The notes under the pieces were generated by a model. The model made no database searches and had not been told where the DNA came from. It saw only the letters and a list, made by a program, of their open reading frames with translations. A stretch of 6,028 nt of DNA from Solirubrobacteraceae bacterium (GTDB lineage: Bacteria > Actinomycetota > Thermoleophilia > Solirubrobacterales > Solirubrobacteraceae): contig JAICJK010000175.1 of NCBI GenBank assembly GCA_025928415.1, positions 1 to 6,028 of the forward strand, given 5' to 3'. The stretch's first letter is position 1, and each line of letters starts with the position of its first letter. A program made the position numbers and the translations under genes. Shown piece by piece: positions 1 through 6,028 of the stretch.

Positions 1-67
1 GCCGGGCACGACGCCCGCCGGCGACAGCCCGGCCGGCGCGCGGGGCCCGGCGCCCGCAGCTCCGCGC
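1..67. other. Left-edge stretch, open in the frame of the first gene
   Basis: These bases contain no stop in the frame of the following gene and would encode an Ala/Pro/Gly-rich stretch ending in Pro-Arg just before the GTG at 68. There is no ATG, GTG or TTG in that frame here. The stretch is therefore either the spacer before the gene, the end of an upstream gene, or part of an N-terminal extension whose start lies outside the window. No promoter or ribosome binding site is evident. Confidence 0.4.
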
Positions 68-598
68 GTGGCGCCGGGCGGGCGGCAGGAAGTCGGTCGC
101 TTCGCGTGGGCGTTCAGCCACCTCGCCGGCCGCGTCGCGCGCACCACGCCGCCCAACCTCTTCCTGACGCTCGGCCGCCGCCCGAAGCTGTTCCGCGCCT
201 GGCTGCGCTTCGCGGGACGGCTGATGCCGCGCGGCACGCTGCCGCGGCGCGAGAGCGAGCTCGTGATCCTGCGCGTCGCGCACCTGCGCGCGTGCGCGTA
301 CGAGTGGGAGCACCACGTGCGCATCGGCGCTCGCGCCGGGGTCGGCCCGGAGGACGTCGCGCGCGTGCAGGGGGGCCCCGCGGCGCCGGGGTGGAGCGCC
401 CGCGAGCGCGCGCTCCTTAGCGCCGTCGACGAGCTGGACCGCGACGGCGACCTGACCGACGCGGCCTGGTCGGCCCTGCGCGAGCACTACGACGACGGCG
501 AGTGCGTGGAGCTCTGCCTGCTCGCCGGGCACTACGCGATGCTCGCCACGACGATCATCGCGCTGCGCATCCAGCCCGACCGGCCGCGGCCGCGGTGA
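68..598 (+). CDS. Carboxymuconolactone decarboxylase (AhpD-like) family protein
   Basis: A 176-residue all-helical protein of the AhpD/carboxymuconolactone decarboxylase superfamily, probably cytoplasmic, with no signal peptide or membrane segment. Family markers are Pro-Asn-Leu-Phe near residue 29, the Leu-Pro-Arg-Arg-Glu run at 58-62, and the core helix ending in CAYEWEHH (76-83). Set against M. tuberculosis AhpD (Glu118, Cys130, Cys133, His137, from memory), this protein has Glu64, Cys76, Glu79 and His83, so the second, peroxide-attacking cysteine is Glu. An AhpD-type thiol peroxidase role is therefore unlikely; substrate and reaction are unknown. The GTG start at 68 is the first available, but the frame is open to the left edge and related proteins, as I recall them, carry a few residues before the matching Gly-Gly-Arg, so the CDS may be 5'-partial. 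It overlaps the TetR gene by 4 bases, which suggests the regulator controls this operon. Confidence 0.85.
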   Translation: MAPGGRQEVGRFAWAFSHLAGRVARTTPPNLFLTLGRRPKLFRAWLRFAGRLMPRGTLPRRESELVILRVAHLRACAYEWEHHVRIGARAGVGPEDVARVQGGPAAPGWSARERALLSAVDELDRDGDLTDAAWSALREHYDDGECVELCLLAGHYAMLATTIIALRIQPDRPRPR

Positions 599-1227
599 GC
601 GCCGTGGCCGCTGACGCCGCGCCGCGCGAGCTCCCGCGCGGGCGCCACGGGCTCACGCGCGAGCAGGTCGCCGCCTCCCAGCGCCGGCGCCTGCTGGAGG
701 CGATGGCCGAGGCGATGGTCGAGCGCGGCGGCTACGCCGCCACCCCGGTCGCCGAGGTCCTGCGGCGCGCCGGCGTCTCGCGCCAGACCTTCTACGAGCA
801 GTTCGCCGCCAAGGAGGACTGCTTCATGGCGGCCTTCGACGCCGCCGCCGAGCTGCTGCTCGAGCGCATGGCCGCCGCGCAGTCCCCGGCCGCGCCGCGC
901 GCCGAGCGCTTCGCCGCCGTGCTGGGCGCCTACCTCGACGCGCTCGCCGAGCACCCGGCCTTCGCGCGCCTGTTCCTCGTCGAGGTCCACGCCGCCGGCC
1001 CGGCGGCGCTGCGCCGCCGCCAGGTCGTCCAGCAGCGCTTCGCGGAGGAGATGGCCGCGCTGCTCGGCGCCGCGACGCAGCCCGACCGCTTCGCCTGCGA
1101 GGCGCTCGTCGCGGCGATCAGCGCGATGGTCACGGCGCGCCTGGGGACCGGGGACGTCGACGGCCTGCGCGCGCTGCACGCGCCGCTGGTGGGCCTGGTG
1201 CAGCGTGCCCTGGCCACGCCGGGCTGA
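595..1227 (+). CDS. TetR/AcrR family transcriptional regulator
   Basis: A 210-residue DNA-binding repressor-type protein. After a ~25-residue basic, probably disordered N-terminus, residues 26-77 form the TetR three-helix DNA-binding domain: helix 1 around QRRRLLEAMAEAMVERGGY, then VAEVLRRAGVSRQTFYEQF (52-70) as the helix-turn-helix, followed by the typical Lys-Glu-Asp-Cys-Phe at 73-77. The rest (about 80-205) is helical and would bind ligand and dimerise; its ligand cannot be read from sequence. The GTG at 595 was chosen because it gives a GTGA overlap with the preceding stop, leaves a normal TetR length and keeps the domain whole; another GTG at 604 is possible. The frame is open further upstream, but that would run through the preceding gene. 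Likely targets are its own operon or a nearby gene. Confidence 0.9.
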   Translation: MSAVAADAAPRELPRGRHGLTREQVAASQRRRLLEAMAEAMVERGGYAATPVAEVLRRAGVSRQTFYEQFAAKEDCFMAAFDAAAELLLERMAAAQSPAAPRAERFAAVLGAYLDALAEHPAFARLFLVEVHAAGPAALRRRQVVQQRFAEEMAALLGAATQPDRFACEALVAAISAMVTARLGTGDVDGLRALHAPLVGLVQRALATPG

Positions 1228-1269
1228 CCGCCCGGCCCGGCCGTCGCGGGGTCTGCGAGCATCGCCCGC

Positions 1270-2352
1270 ATGCCCTCGCTGCCTCCCCCGCGCGCCATCG
1301 ACGCCGGCCTCGCGCTGCGCCGCCTGCTCCTGCGCACGGCCGACGCGCTGCTGCCGCCCGCCGCCGCGCTGTGGGATCGCACCATGGGCGTCGAGCGCAC
1401 GCAGGTCGCCGGCGCGCTGGCCGAGCTCGGCGTCGCGGACGCCCTCGGCGGCAACCGGCTGACCGCCGCCGAGCTGGCGCCGCGCGTGGGCGCCGATGCC
1501 GACACGCTGCACCGCGTGCTGCGCGCCGCCGCCGTCGACGGCCTCGTGCGCCTCGACCGCCGCGGGCGCTTCCGCCTGACCCGGATCGGGCGGACGCTGC
1601 GCACCGACGCCGAGGTCCCGCTGCGCGACTGGGCCCGGTACATGGCCCTGCCCTCCACGCAGGCGGCGTGGGGCGACCTGACCGCCAGCGTCCGCACCGG
1701 TGCGCCCGCGTTCGGCCGTGTGCACGGCACGTCGGTGTGGGACTGGTTCGCCGCCCACCCCGAGGAGGAGCGGCTGTTCGCCTCGGCGATGCGCTCCCTG
1801 ACGCAGCTCGACGCGCCGGCGATCACGGCGGCGGAGCTGTGGCCGCAGGACGGGACGATCTGCGACGTCGCGGGCGGGGCGGGCACGCTGCTCGCGGCCG
1901 TGCTCGAGCCGCGGCCGCGGCTGCGCGGCGTGCTCGTGGAGGCCAAGGGCGTCCTGGCCGAGGCCGAGGCCCACCTCGCGCGCCGCGGGCTGCGCGACCG
2001 GGTCGAGCTCGTCGAGGGCAGCCTCTTCGGCGAGCTGCGCGCGGGCGCCGACGTCTACGTCCTGAAGAACATCCTCCACGACTGGGGCGACGCGGCGAGC
2101 GCGCGGATCCTCGGCTCCGTGCGCGCCGCGATGGCCCCCGGCGCCACGCTCGTCCTCGTCGAGCAGCTCCAGGACCGCAACCGCCCGCACCCGTTCGCCT
2201 CGCTCGCGGACCTGCAGATGCTCACCCAGTGCGACGACGGGCGCGAGCGCTCCGCCGCCGAGCTGCGCGCGCTGCTCACCGGCGCGGGGCTGCGTCCCGG
2301 GCGGGTCGAGCGCGCCGGCGTCAGCGCGCTGATCGAGGGCGTGGCGGCGTGA
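1270..2352 (+). CDS. SAM-dependent O-methyltransferase, COMT/hydroxyneurosporene type
   Basis: A 360-residue class I methyltransferase, normal length for plant-type COMT and bacterial CrtF-like O-methyltransferases. Residues ~40-115 form the N-terminal winged-helix dimerisation domain (GALAELGVADAL at 48-59; a second wing segment GLVRLDRRGRFRLT at 91-104). The Rossmann domain starts near 195: motif I is D199-V-A-G-G-A-G205, E224 ends the second strand and probably contacts the SAM ribose, and LKNILHDW (265-272) carries the expected catalytic base His270. LVLVEQL (294-300) and DLQMLTQ (314-320) are the later family motifs, but the usual Gly-Gly before Glu-Arg is Cys-Asp-Asp-Gly here (321-324). 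It should methylate a hydroxyl on a small molecule such as a phenolic, polyketide or carotenoid; the substrate is not predictable. The ATG follows the TetR stop by 42 bases with only a weak GCGAG ribosome site, and the gene overlaps the GNAT gene by GTGA. Confidence 0.9.
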   Translation: MPSLPPPRAIDAGLALRRLLLRTADALLPPAAALWDRTMGVERTQVAGALAELGVADALGGNRLTAAELAPRVGADADTLHRVLRAAAVDGLVRLDRRGRFRLTRIGRTLRTDAEVPLRDWARYMALPSTQAAWGDLTASVRTGAPAFGRVHGTSVWDWFAAHPEEERLFASAMRSLTQLDAPAITAAELWPQDGTICDVAGGAGTLLAAVLEPRPRLRGVLVEAKGVLAEAEAHLARRGLRDRVELVEGSLFGELRAGADVYVLKNILHDWGDAASARILGSVRAAMAPGATLVLVEQLQDRNRPHPFASLADLQMLTQCDDGRERSAAELRALLTGAGLRPGRVERAGVSALIEGVAA

Positions 2353-2840
2353 CGATCCGCGACGCCACGCCGGCGGACTGGCCGGCGATCTGGCCGTTCC
2401 TGCACGAGATCGTCGCCGCCGGGGAGACCTACACGCTGGAGCGCGACCTCGACGAGCCGTCGGCCCGCGCGCTGTGGATGCTCGAGCCCCCGGGGCGCAC
2501 CGTCGTCGCCGTCGACGACGGGGACGGGACGGTGCTCGGGAGCGCCAAGATGAACCCCAACCACCGGGGGCCCGCGGCGCACGTCGCGAGCGCGAGCTTC
2601 ATGGTCGACCCGCGCCACGGCCGCCGCGGCGTCGGGCGCGCGCTGGGCGAGCACGTGCTCGGCTGGGCGCGCGACAGCGGCTACCGCGCGATGCAGTTCA
2701 ACGCCGTCGTGGAGACCAACACGCGGGCCGTCGCGCTCTGGCGCTCGCTGGGCTTCGAGGTGATCGGCACGCTGCCGGAGGGCTTCGCCCATCCGACCGA
2801 GGGCTACGTCGGGCTGCACATCATGCATCGACGTCTCTGA
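2349..2840 (+). CDS. GNAT family N-acetyltransferase
   Basis: A 163-residue single-domain acetyltransferase that transfers acetyl from acetyl-CoA to an amine; substrate unknown. It begins with the typical TIRDATPADWPAI (2-14). FMVDPRHGRRGVGRALGEHV (84-103) is motif A, the acetyl-CoA pyrophosphate loop. The Arg/Gln usually found three residues before the first loop glycine is Gly91, although Arg92 and Arg93 are adjacent. Motif B is MQFNAVVETNTRAVALWRSL (115-134) followed by Gly-Phe-Glu, and the C-terminal strand is GYVGLHIMHRRL (152-163). The GTG at 2349 overlaps the methyltransferase stop as GTGA and places the domain at the very N-terminus, so it is preferred although the frame is open much further upstream. 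Coupling to the methyltransferase suggests the two are made together and may modify related molecules or confer resistance, but that is inference. Confidence 0.9.
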   Translation: MTIRDATPADWPAIWPFLHEIVAAGETYTLERDLDEPSARALWMLEPPGRTVVAVDDGDGTVLGSAKMNPNHRGPAAHVASASFMVDPRHGRRGVGRALGEHVLGWARDSGYRAMQFNAVVETNTRAVALWRSLGFEVIGTLPEGFAHPTEGYVGLHIMHRRL

Positions 2841-2850
2841 CGTTCGGGTT

Positions 2851-2876
2851 CAAAGGCTGCCCACCACGGCCGATCA
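2851..2876 (+). promoter_or_regulatory. Possible WhiG/sigma-28-type promoter before the diguanylate cyclase gene
   Basis: The 44-base gap before the GGDEF gene contains CAAAG at 2851-2855 and GCCGATCA at 2869-2876. The WhiG/FliA class consensus is about TAAA, 15 bases, GCCGATAA. Here the -10 matches at 7 of 8 positions, the -35 core at 3 of 4 (CAAA), and the gap is 14. Transcription would begin within about 10 bases of the -10, close to the ATG at 2885, implying a leaderless or nearly leaderless mRNA; no ribosome binding site is visible before that ATG, which fits. The stretch is also less GC-rich than its surroundings. A chance match is possible. Confidence 0.3.
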
Positions 2877-2884
2877 CCGTCGTG

Positions 2885-4948
2885 ATGGAGCCGATTGCTG
2901 TCGACGCCACGGCCGAGGGCCGCCACATCTGCTGCACGATGACGACGACGATGCTGCGTCACGTCCAGGACGAGGCGGGCGACGCGGCCGTCGAGGAGCT
3001 GATCCGCAGGGCGGGCTCGTCGCGCACGCGCCGGTTCCTGGAGACCGAGGAGAACTGGATCTCGCTCGACGAGGCCGTCGCGCTGCTCGAGGCCCTGGTC
3101 GACGTCACCGGCGACCCCGACGCCGCGCGGCGCGTCGGCGCGCGCACCGTCCAGCAGCACGCCGGCACCGGGGTGTCGACCCTCCTGCGCTCGCTCGGCT
3201 CGCCCGAGGCCGTCCTGGGCGCGATCGCCGCCACGTCGAGCAAGCTCAGCACCGCGACCGAGATGGAGTCGCTGGAGAACGCGCCCGGCCGCTGCGTCGT
3301 GCGCGCCGCCGCCCGCCCCGGCTTCACGCGCCACCGCCTGCATTGCGAGTGGGCGACCGGCGTGCTCTCCACGCCGACGAACCTCTTCGGCCTCCCGCCG
3401 GCCGACGTCGAGGAGATCACCTGCCAGGCCCGCGGCGACGCCGAGTGCCGCTACATCGTCACCTGGGACGCCGAGCAGGCCGCCGCCGGCGCCGACCCGC
3501 AGCAGCGCGTCACCGCGCTGGAAGCTCAGCTGATCGCCATGAAGGAGCGCCTGCGCGGCGTCTTCGCCACCGCCGGCGAACTGCTGAGCGCCGACGACCT
3601 CGACGTCGTCCTCGCCCGCATCGTCGAGCGCGCCGCCCAGACCGTGCGCGCCCCGCGCTACGTGCTCGCCGTCCGCGCCTTCGACGACGACGATCCCCGC
3701 ATCTACAGCGACGGCGTCCCCCACGACGAGGCCGCGGCCATCGCGGCGGCCCTCGAGGCGGGCGACGACCTGCCCGGCTCCGCGCTGACCGCCGAGGTCG
3801 CGTCCTCGCGCCGCGCCTACGGCTGGCTGTGCGCGCTGTACCCGGAGGGCAACGAGTTCTTCGCCCAGGAGCAGGAGCTGTTCTCGCTCTACGCGACCCA
3901 CGCCGCCGCCGTCCTCGACATGGCCACCGCGCTCGCCGACTCGGCCCGCCGCCACGAGCACGTCAGCGCGCTGCTGTCGCTCTCCCAGGACCTGGCCCGC
4001 GGCGGCAGCAGCCAGGAGGTCGCCGACGGCCTCGCCGCGGCCATGCCCGCGATCGTCGACTGCGACCGCACGAGCGTGTGGCTGTGGGACGACGCCGAGC
4101 AGTGCCTGCGGGCCGCGTCGACCTCGGGGATGTCCGCCACCGGCGCCGAGCTCCTGCGCGGCCGCCCGCTGCGCGCCAGCGACTCGGTCTCGGTCGCGAC
4201 CATGCGCGAGGACCCGCGGCCGCTGTCCTTCACCAGCGGCCTGGTCGACGACGCCTTCCTGCAGGAGCTGCTGACCTCGCTGGGCGTCCTGACGCTCGTC
4301 GTCGTGCCGATCATCGCCCGCGACGAGTTCCTGGGCATCCTGACCGCGGCGGTGACCGACCGCTCGGAGCGCCTCGCGCTGACCAGCGGGCTGCTCGAGC
4401 GCCTCAACGGCATCGCCGCGCTCGCCGCCCCGGCGATCCAGAACGGCCGCCTGATCGACGACCTCCAGCACGCCGCCTCGCACGACCCGCTGACCGGCCT
4501 GTCCAACCGCGCGGGCTTCGGGCGCCGCATGTCCGACGTCCTCGACGAGGCGCGCCGCACCTCGCACGTCGGCCTGCTGTTCGTCGACCTCGACGGCTTC
4601 AAGCAGGTCAACGACGTCCACGGCCACGACATCGGCGACGCGCTGCTGCAGCAGGCCGCCCAGCGGCTGGGCGGCGTCGTGCGCGCCGAGGACACCGTCG
4701 CGCGCCTCGGCGGCGACGAGTTCGCCGTGATCCTCACGCACGTCTGCTCCTCCGACGAGGTCGCCGCCGCCGCGCGCCGCGTGCGGGCGGCCTTCGACGA
4801 CCCGTTCACGATCGGCGACGTCACGACCACCGTCGGCGCGAGCGTCGGCGAGGCCGGCTGGCCGGCCGACGGCGAGGGCGTCGAGGCGCTGCTCAAGCAC
4901 GCCGACGCGGCGATGTACCGCGAGAAGATGCGCACCCGCGCGGCGTAG
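2885..4948 (+). CDS. Diguanylate cyclase with V4R-like sensor and GAF domains
   Basis: A 687-residue soluble protein that should make c-di-GMP from two GTP in response to a ligand. Residues ~14-195 are a V4R/4-vinyl-reductase-like sensor related to the input domains of XylR/DmpR/MopR; its end carries C180, then seven residues, then C188 (in RGDAECRY), with C154 and E177 completing a likely metal site. A short coiled coil (~205-224) leads to a degenerate GAF-like region (~225-350) and a second GAF (~360-520). The GGDEF domain (~525-687) has DPLTGLSNR (534-542), FVDLDGFKQVND (566-577) with metal ligand D568, an intact GGDEF at 609-613, and inhibitory-site R600-A-E-D603 exactly five residues upstream, so it should be active and product-inhibited. 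There is no EAL domain and no membrane segment, so the signal is probably cytoplasmic. ATG 2885 is chosen because the sensor begins just after it; GTG 2882 is adjacent, and ATGs at 2939 and 2951 would cut into the domain. Confidence 0.92.
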   Translation: MEPIAVDATAEGRHICCTMTTTMLRHVQDEAGDAAVEELIRRAGSSRTRRFLETEENWISLDEAVALLEALVDVTGDPDAARRVGARTVQQHAGTGVSTLLRSLGSPEAVLGAIAATSSKLSTATEMESLENAPGRCVVRAAARPGFTRHRLHCEWATGVLSTPTNLFGLPPADVEEITCQARGDAECRYIVTWDAEQAAAGADPQQRVTALEAQLIAMKERLRGVFATAGELLSADDLDVVLARIVERAAQTVRAPRYVLAVRAFDDDDPRIYSDGVPHDEAAAIAAALEAGDDLPGSALTAEVASSRRAYGWLCALYPEGNEFFAQEQELFSLYATHAAAVLDMATALADSARRHEHVSALLSLSQDLARGGSSQEVADGLAAAMPAIVDCDRTSVWLWDDAEQCLRAASTSGMSATGAELLRGRPLRASDSVSVATMREDPRPLSFTSGLVDDAFLQELLTSLGVLTLVVVPIIARDEFLGILTAAVTDRSERLALTSGLLERLNGIAALAAPAIQNGRLIDDLQHAASHDPLTGLSNRAGFGRRMSDVLDEARRTSHVGLLFVDLDGFKQVNDVHGHDIGDALLQQAAQRLGGVVRAEDTVARLGGDEFAVILTHVCSSDEVAAAARRVRAAFDDPFTIGDVTTTVGASVGEAGWPADGEGVEALLKHADAAMYREKMRTRAA

Positions 4949-4965
4949 CGCGAACCCGCGGGATC

Positions 4966-4972
4966 GGGTAGG
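4966..4972 (+). promoter_or_regulatory. Probable ribosome binding site of the phosphoesterase gene
   Basis: GGGTAGG lies 8 bases before the ATG at 4981, good spacing for a Shine-Dalgarno site. It is only 2 bases from the alternative TTG at 4975, so it favours the ATG. An in-frame TAG at 4969-4971 rules out any longer N-terminus. Confidence 0.5.
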
Positions 4973-4980
4973 CCTTGGCC

Positions 4981-5493
4981 ATGCCCGCCCGCCGGAGCGC
5001 AGCGCCGCGCTTCGTCATCCAGCAGCACGACGCGACGACGCTGCACTACGACTTCCGCCTCGAGGTCGACGGCGCGCTGCGCTCGTGGGCGGTCCCGAAG
5101 GGGCCGTCGACCGACCCGCGGGTCAAGCGCCTGGCCGTCGAGGTGGAGGACCATGCGCTGGCCTACGCCGACTTCGAGGGCGTCATCGGGGAGGGCGGCC
5201 ACGGCAGCGGCGCCGTGATCGTGTGGGACGCGGGCACCTACCGCAACCTCGACGACGAGCGCTCGATGGCCGAGGCGCTGGCCGCCGGGCACGCGAAGTT
5301 CTGGCTGGAGGGCAGCAAGCTCAGCGGCGGCTGGACGCTGCAGCGCACCCGCGGCGGCGCCAAGCCGCAGTGGCTGCTGATCAAGCGCCGCGACGAGCGG
5401 GCCGACGCGCGGCGCAACCCGCAGAGCACCCAGCCCGAGTCGGTCAAGAGCGGCCGCACGCTCGACGAGGTCGCGCGCGAGGCGGCGCGATGA
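4981..5493 (+). CDS. Stand-alone LigD-type DNA 3'-phosphoesterase
   Basis: A 170-residue protein equal to the phosphoesterase (PE) module of DNA ligase D, which trims 3'-phosphates and terminal ribonucleotides from break ends during bacterial non-homologous end joining. Family signatures are FVIQQHDATTLHYDFRLE (11-28), SWAVPKGPS (35-43), AVEVEDHALAYADFEG (52-67) and IVWDAGTY. The residues essential in P. aeruginosa LigD (His42, His48, Asp50, Arg52, His84, Tyr88, from memory) map with a constant offset of 26 to H16, H22, D24, R26, H58 and Y62, and Gln40 and Glu82 map to Q14 and E56. The N-terminal segment holding Arg14, Asp15 and Glu21 is absent and cannot be upstream because of the in-frame TAG at 4969. 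The basic C-terminal tail (~139-170), ending near SGRTLDEVA, resembles a LigD linker. It overlaps the ligase gene as ATGA. No polymerase module or Ku is in the window. Confidence 0.92.
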   Translation: MPARRSAAPRFVIQQHDATTLHYDFRLEVDGALRSWAVPKGPSTDPRVKRLAVEVEDHALAYADFEGVIGEGGHGSGAVIVWDAGTYRNLDDERSMAEALAAGHAKFWLEGSKLSGGWTLQRTRGGAKPQWLLIKRRDERADARRNPQSTQPESVKSGRTLDEVAREAAR

Positions 5494-6028
5494 GCTCGCC
5501 GCTGGACCTCCTGGACGACGGCGAGCGTGCCCTGGCGCCCGCCTCCCCCGCCCCGCGCCACGCGGCCGCGATGAAGGCCACGCTGACCGGCGAGCGCTTC
5601 AGCGACCCGGACTGGATCTTCGAGCGCAAGCTCGACGGCATCCGCTGCGTGGCGATCCGCGACGGCGGCGGCGTCCGGCTGCTGTCGCGCAACGACCTCT
5701 CGCTCGACGCCCGCTACCCCGAGCTCGTCGCGGCGCTGAACGCCGAGCGCCGCGAGCGCTTCGCCGTCGACGGCGAGGTCGTCGCCTTCGACGGCCCGCG
5801 CACCAGCTTCGCCCGCCTGGCGGCGCGCAACCACCACCGCGTCCCGGTCTTCTTCTACGTCTTCGACGTCCTCTGGCTCGACGGCCACGACGTGCGGGCG
5901 CTGCCCCTGCGCACGCGCAAGCGCCTGCTCCGCGCGGCGCTCGCCTTCCACGGCGGCGTGCGACTGACCCCGTACCGCAACGCGGCCGGCGAGGCGCTGT
6001 TCGAGGCCGCGTGCCGCAAGGGCTGGGA
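5490..6028 (+). CDS. ATP-dependent DNA ligase, LigD ligase type (3' end cut off)
   Basis: The first 179 residues of an ATP-dependent DNA ligase that seals nicks or breaks through a lysine-AMP intermediate. After a ~25-residue Ala/Pro-rich leader, AAMKATLTG (25-33) opens the nucleotidyltransferase domain. Motif I is E45-R-K-L-D-G-I-R52 with adenylated Lys47 (codon 5628-5630); motif Ia is S66-R-N68; motif III is D94-G-E-V-V-A-F100; motif IIIa is VFFYVFDVLWLDG (120-132). The window ends at C-R-K-G-W, where LigD-type ligases continue into motif IV, so motif IV, V and the OB-fold domain must lie to the right. There is no stop in this frame up to 6028. The ATG overlaps the phosphoesterase stop (ATGA), so the two proteins are probably made in step and work in the same end-joining reaction. 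It corresponds to the ligase module of LigD rather than NAD-dependent LigA; a LigC-like label cannot be excluded without the C-terminus. Confidence 0.92.
   Translation, partial: MSSPLDLLDDGERALAPASPAPRHAAAMKATLTGERFSDPDWIFERKLDGIRCVAIRDGGGVRLLSRNDLSLDARYPELVAALNAERRERFAVDGEVVAFDGPRTSFARLAARNHHRVPVFFYVFDVLWLDGHDVRALPLRTRKRLLRAALAFHGGVRLTPYRNAAGEALFEAACRKGW

Noticed and set aside
1226..1253. Imperfect inverted repeat (GACC...GGTC) after the TetR stop, possible terminator or operator
   Set aside because: Only about 4-6 pairs with a bulge, no T-run, and such stems arise by chance at this GC content.
532..2190. Long open frame on the minus strand opposite the TetR and methyltransferase genes
   Set aside because: Low-complexity Arg/Gly/Ala/Glu product with no recognisable domain; long antisense frames are expected opposite coding DNA this GC-rich, and the + strand proteins have clear domains.
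2846..2866. GGTTCAAAGGCTGCCCACCA resembles a tRNA T-arm and CCA end
   Set aside because: The T-stem does not pair (the base after the 7-base loop is G, not C, opposite G53), and no anticodon or D arm lies upstream, where the GNAT gene is. No support for a tRNA or attachment site.
2804..4900. 698-codon minus-strand open frame opposite the diguanylate cyclase
   Set aside because: Same shadow effect; the + strand frame carries V4R, GAF and GGDEF motifs throughout.
3343..4971. Long + strand frame overlapping the diguanylate cyclase in another phase
   Set aside because: Arg/Pro-rich composition typical of a shifted reading of high-GC coding sequence; no domain.
1..6028. Search for CRISPR arrays, insertion sequences, tandem repeats or a foreign-composition island
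   Set aside because: No regularly spaced repeats, transposase or terminal inverted repeats seen; composition is uniform except the short gap before 2885.

Overview
The window is very GC-rich (G or C at almost every third codon position) and all seven recognisable genes lie on the + strand, packed with gaps of 32-44 bases or 4-base stop/start overlaps. The protein types (YEWxHH-type carboxymuconolactone decarboxylase-like protein, short TetR regulator, V4R-GAF-GAF-GGDEF protein, split LigD-type repair genes) point to a high-GC actinobacterium. Solirubrobacterales/Thermoleophilia is my best guess from style alone; I see no rRNA or other marker that would prove it.

Layout: (1) 68-598, an AhpD/carboxymuconolactone decarboxylase-like protein whose 5' end may lie beyond the left edge. 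(2) 595-1227, a TetR-type repressor coupled to it by a GTGA overlap. (3) 1270-2352, a SAM-dependent O-methyltransferase of the winged-helix COMT/hydroxyneurosporene type. (4) 2349-2840, a GNAT acetyltransferase, again coupled by GTGA. (5) 2885-4948, a diguanylate cyclase with an N-terminal V4R-like sensor, two GAF-like regions and an intact GGDEF domain with inhibitory site; a possible WhiG/sigma-28-like promoter sits just before it. (6) 4981-5493, a stand-alone LigD-type 3'-phosphoesterase. (7) 5490 to the right edge, an ATP-dependent DNA ligase overlapping gene 6 by ATGA and cut off before motif IV.

The genes form small functional units rather than one pathway: enzyme plus regulator (1-2), two small-molecule modifying enzymes (3-4), a c-di-GMP signalling sensor (5), and the end-processing and sealing halves of a non-homologous end-joining system (6-7). 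The two most interesting points are the sensor of gene 5, whose Cys/Glu spacing matches the zinc site I recall from the phenol sensor MopR, and gene 6, which has the phosphoesterase active-site residues but lacks the N-terminal segment present in LigD. No RNA gene, mobile element, CRISPR array or clear terminator was found, and there is no gene-free stretch over 300 bases.
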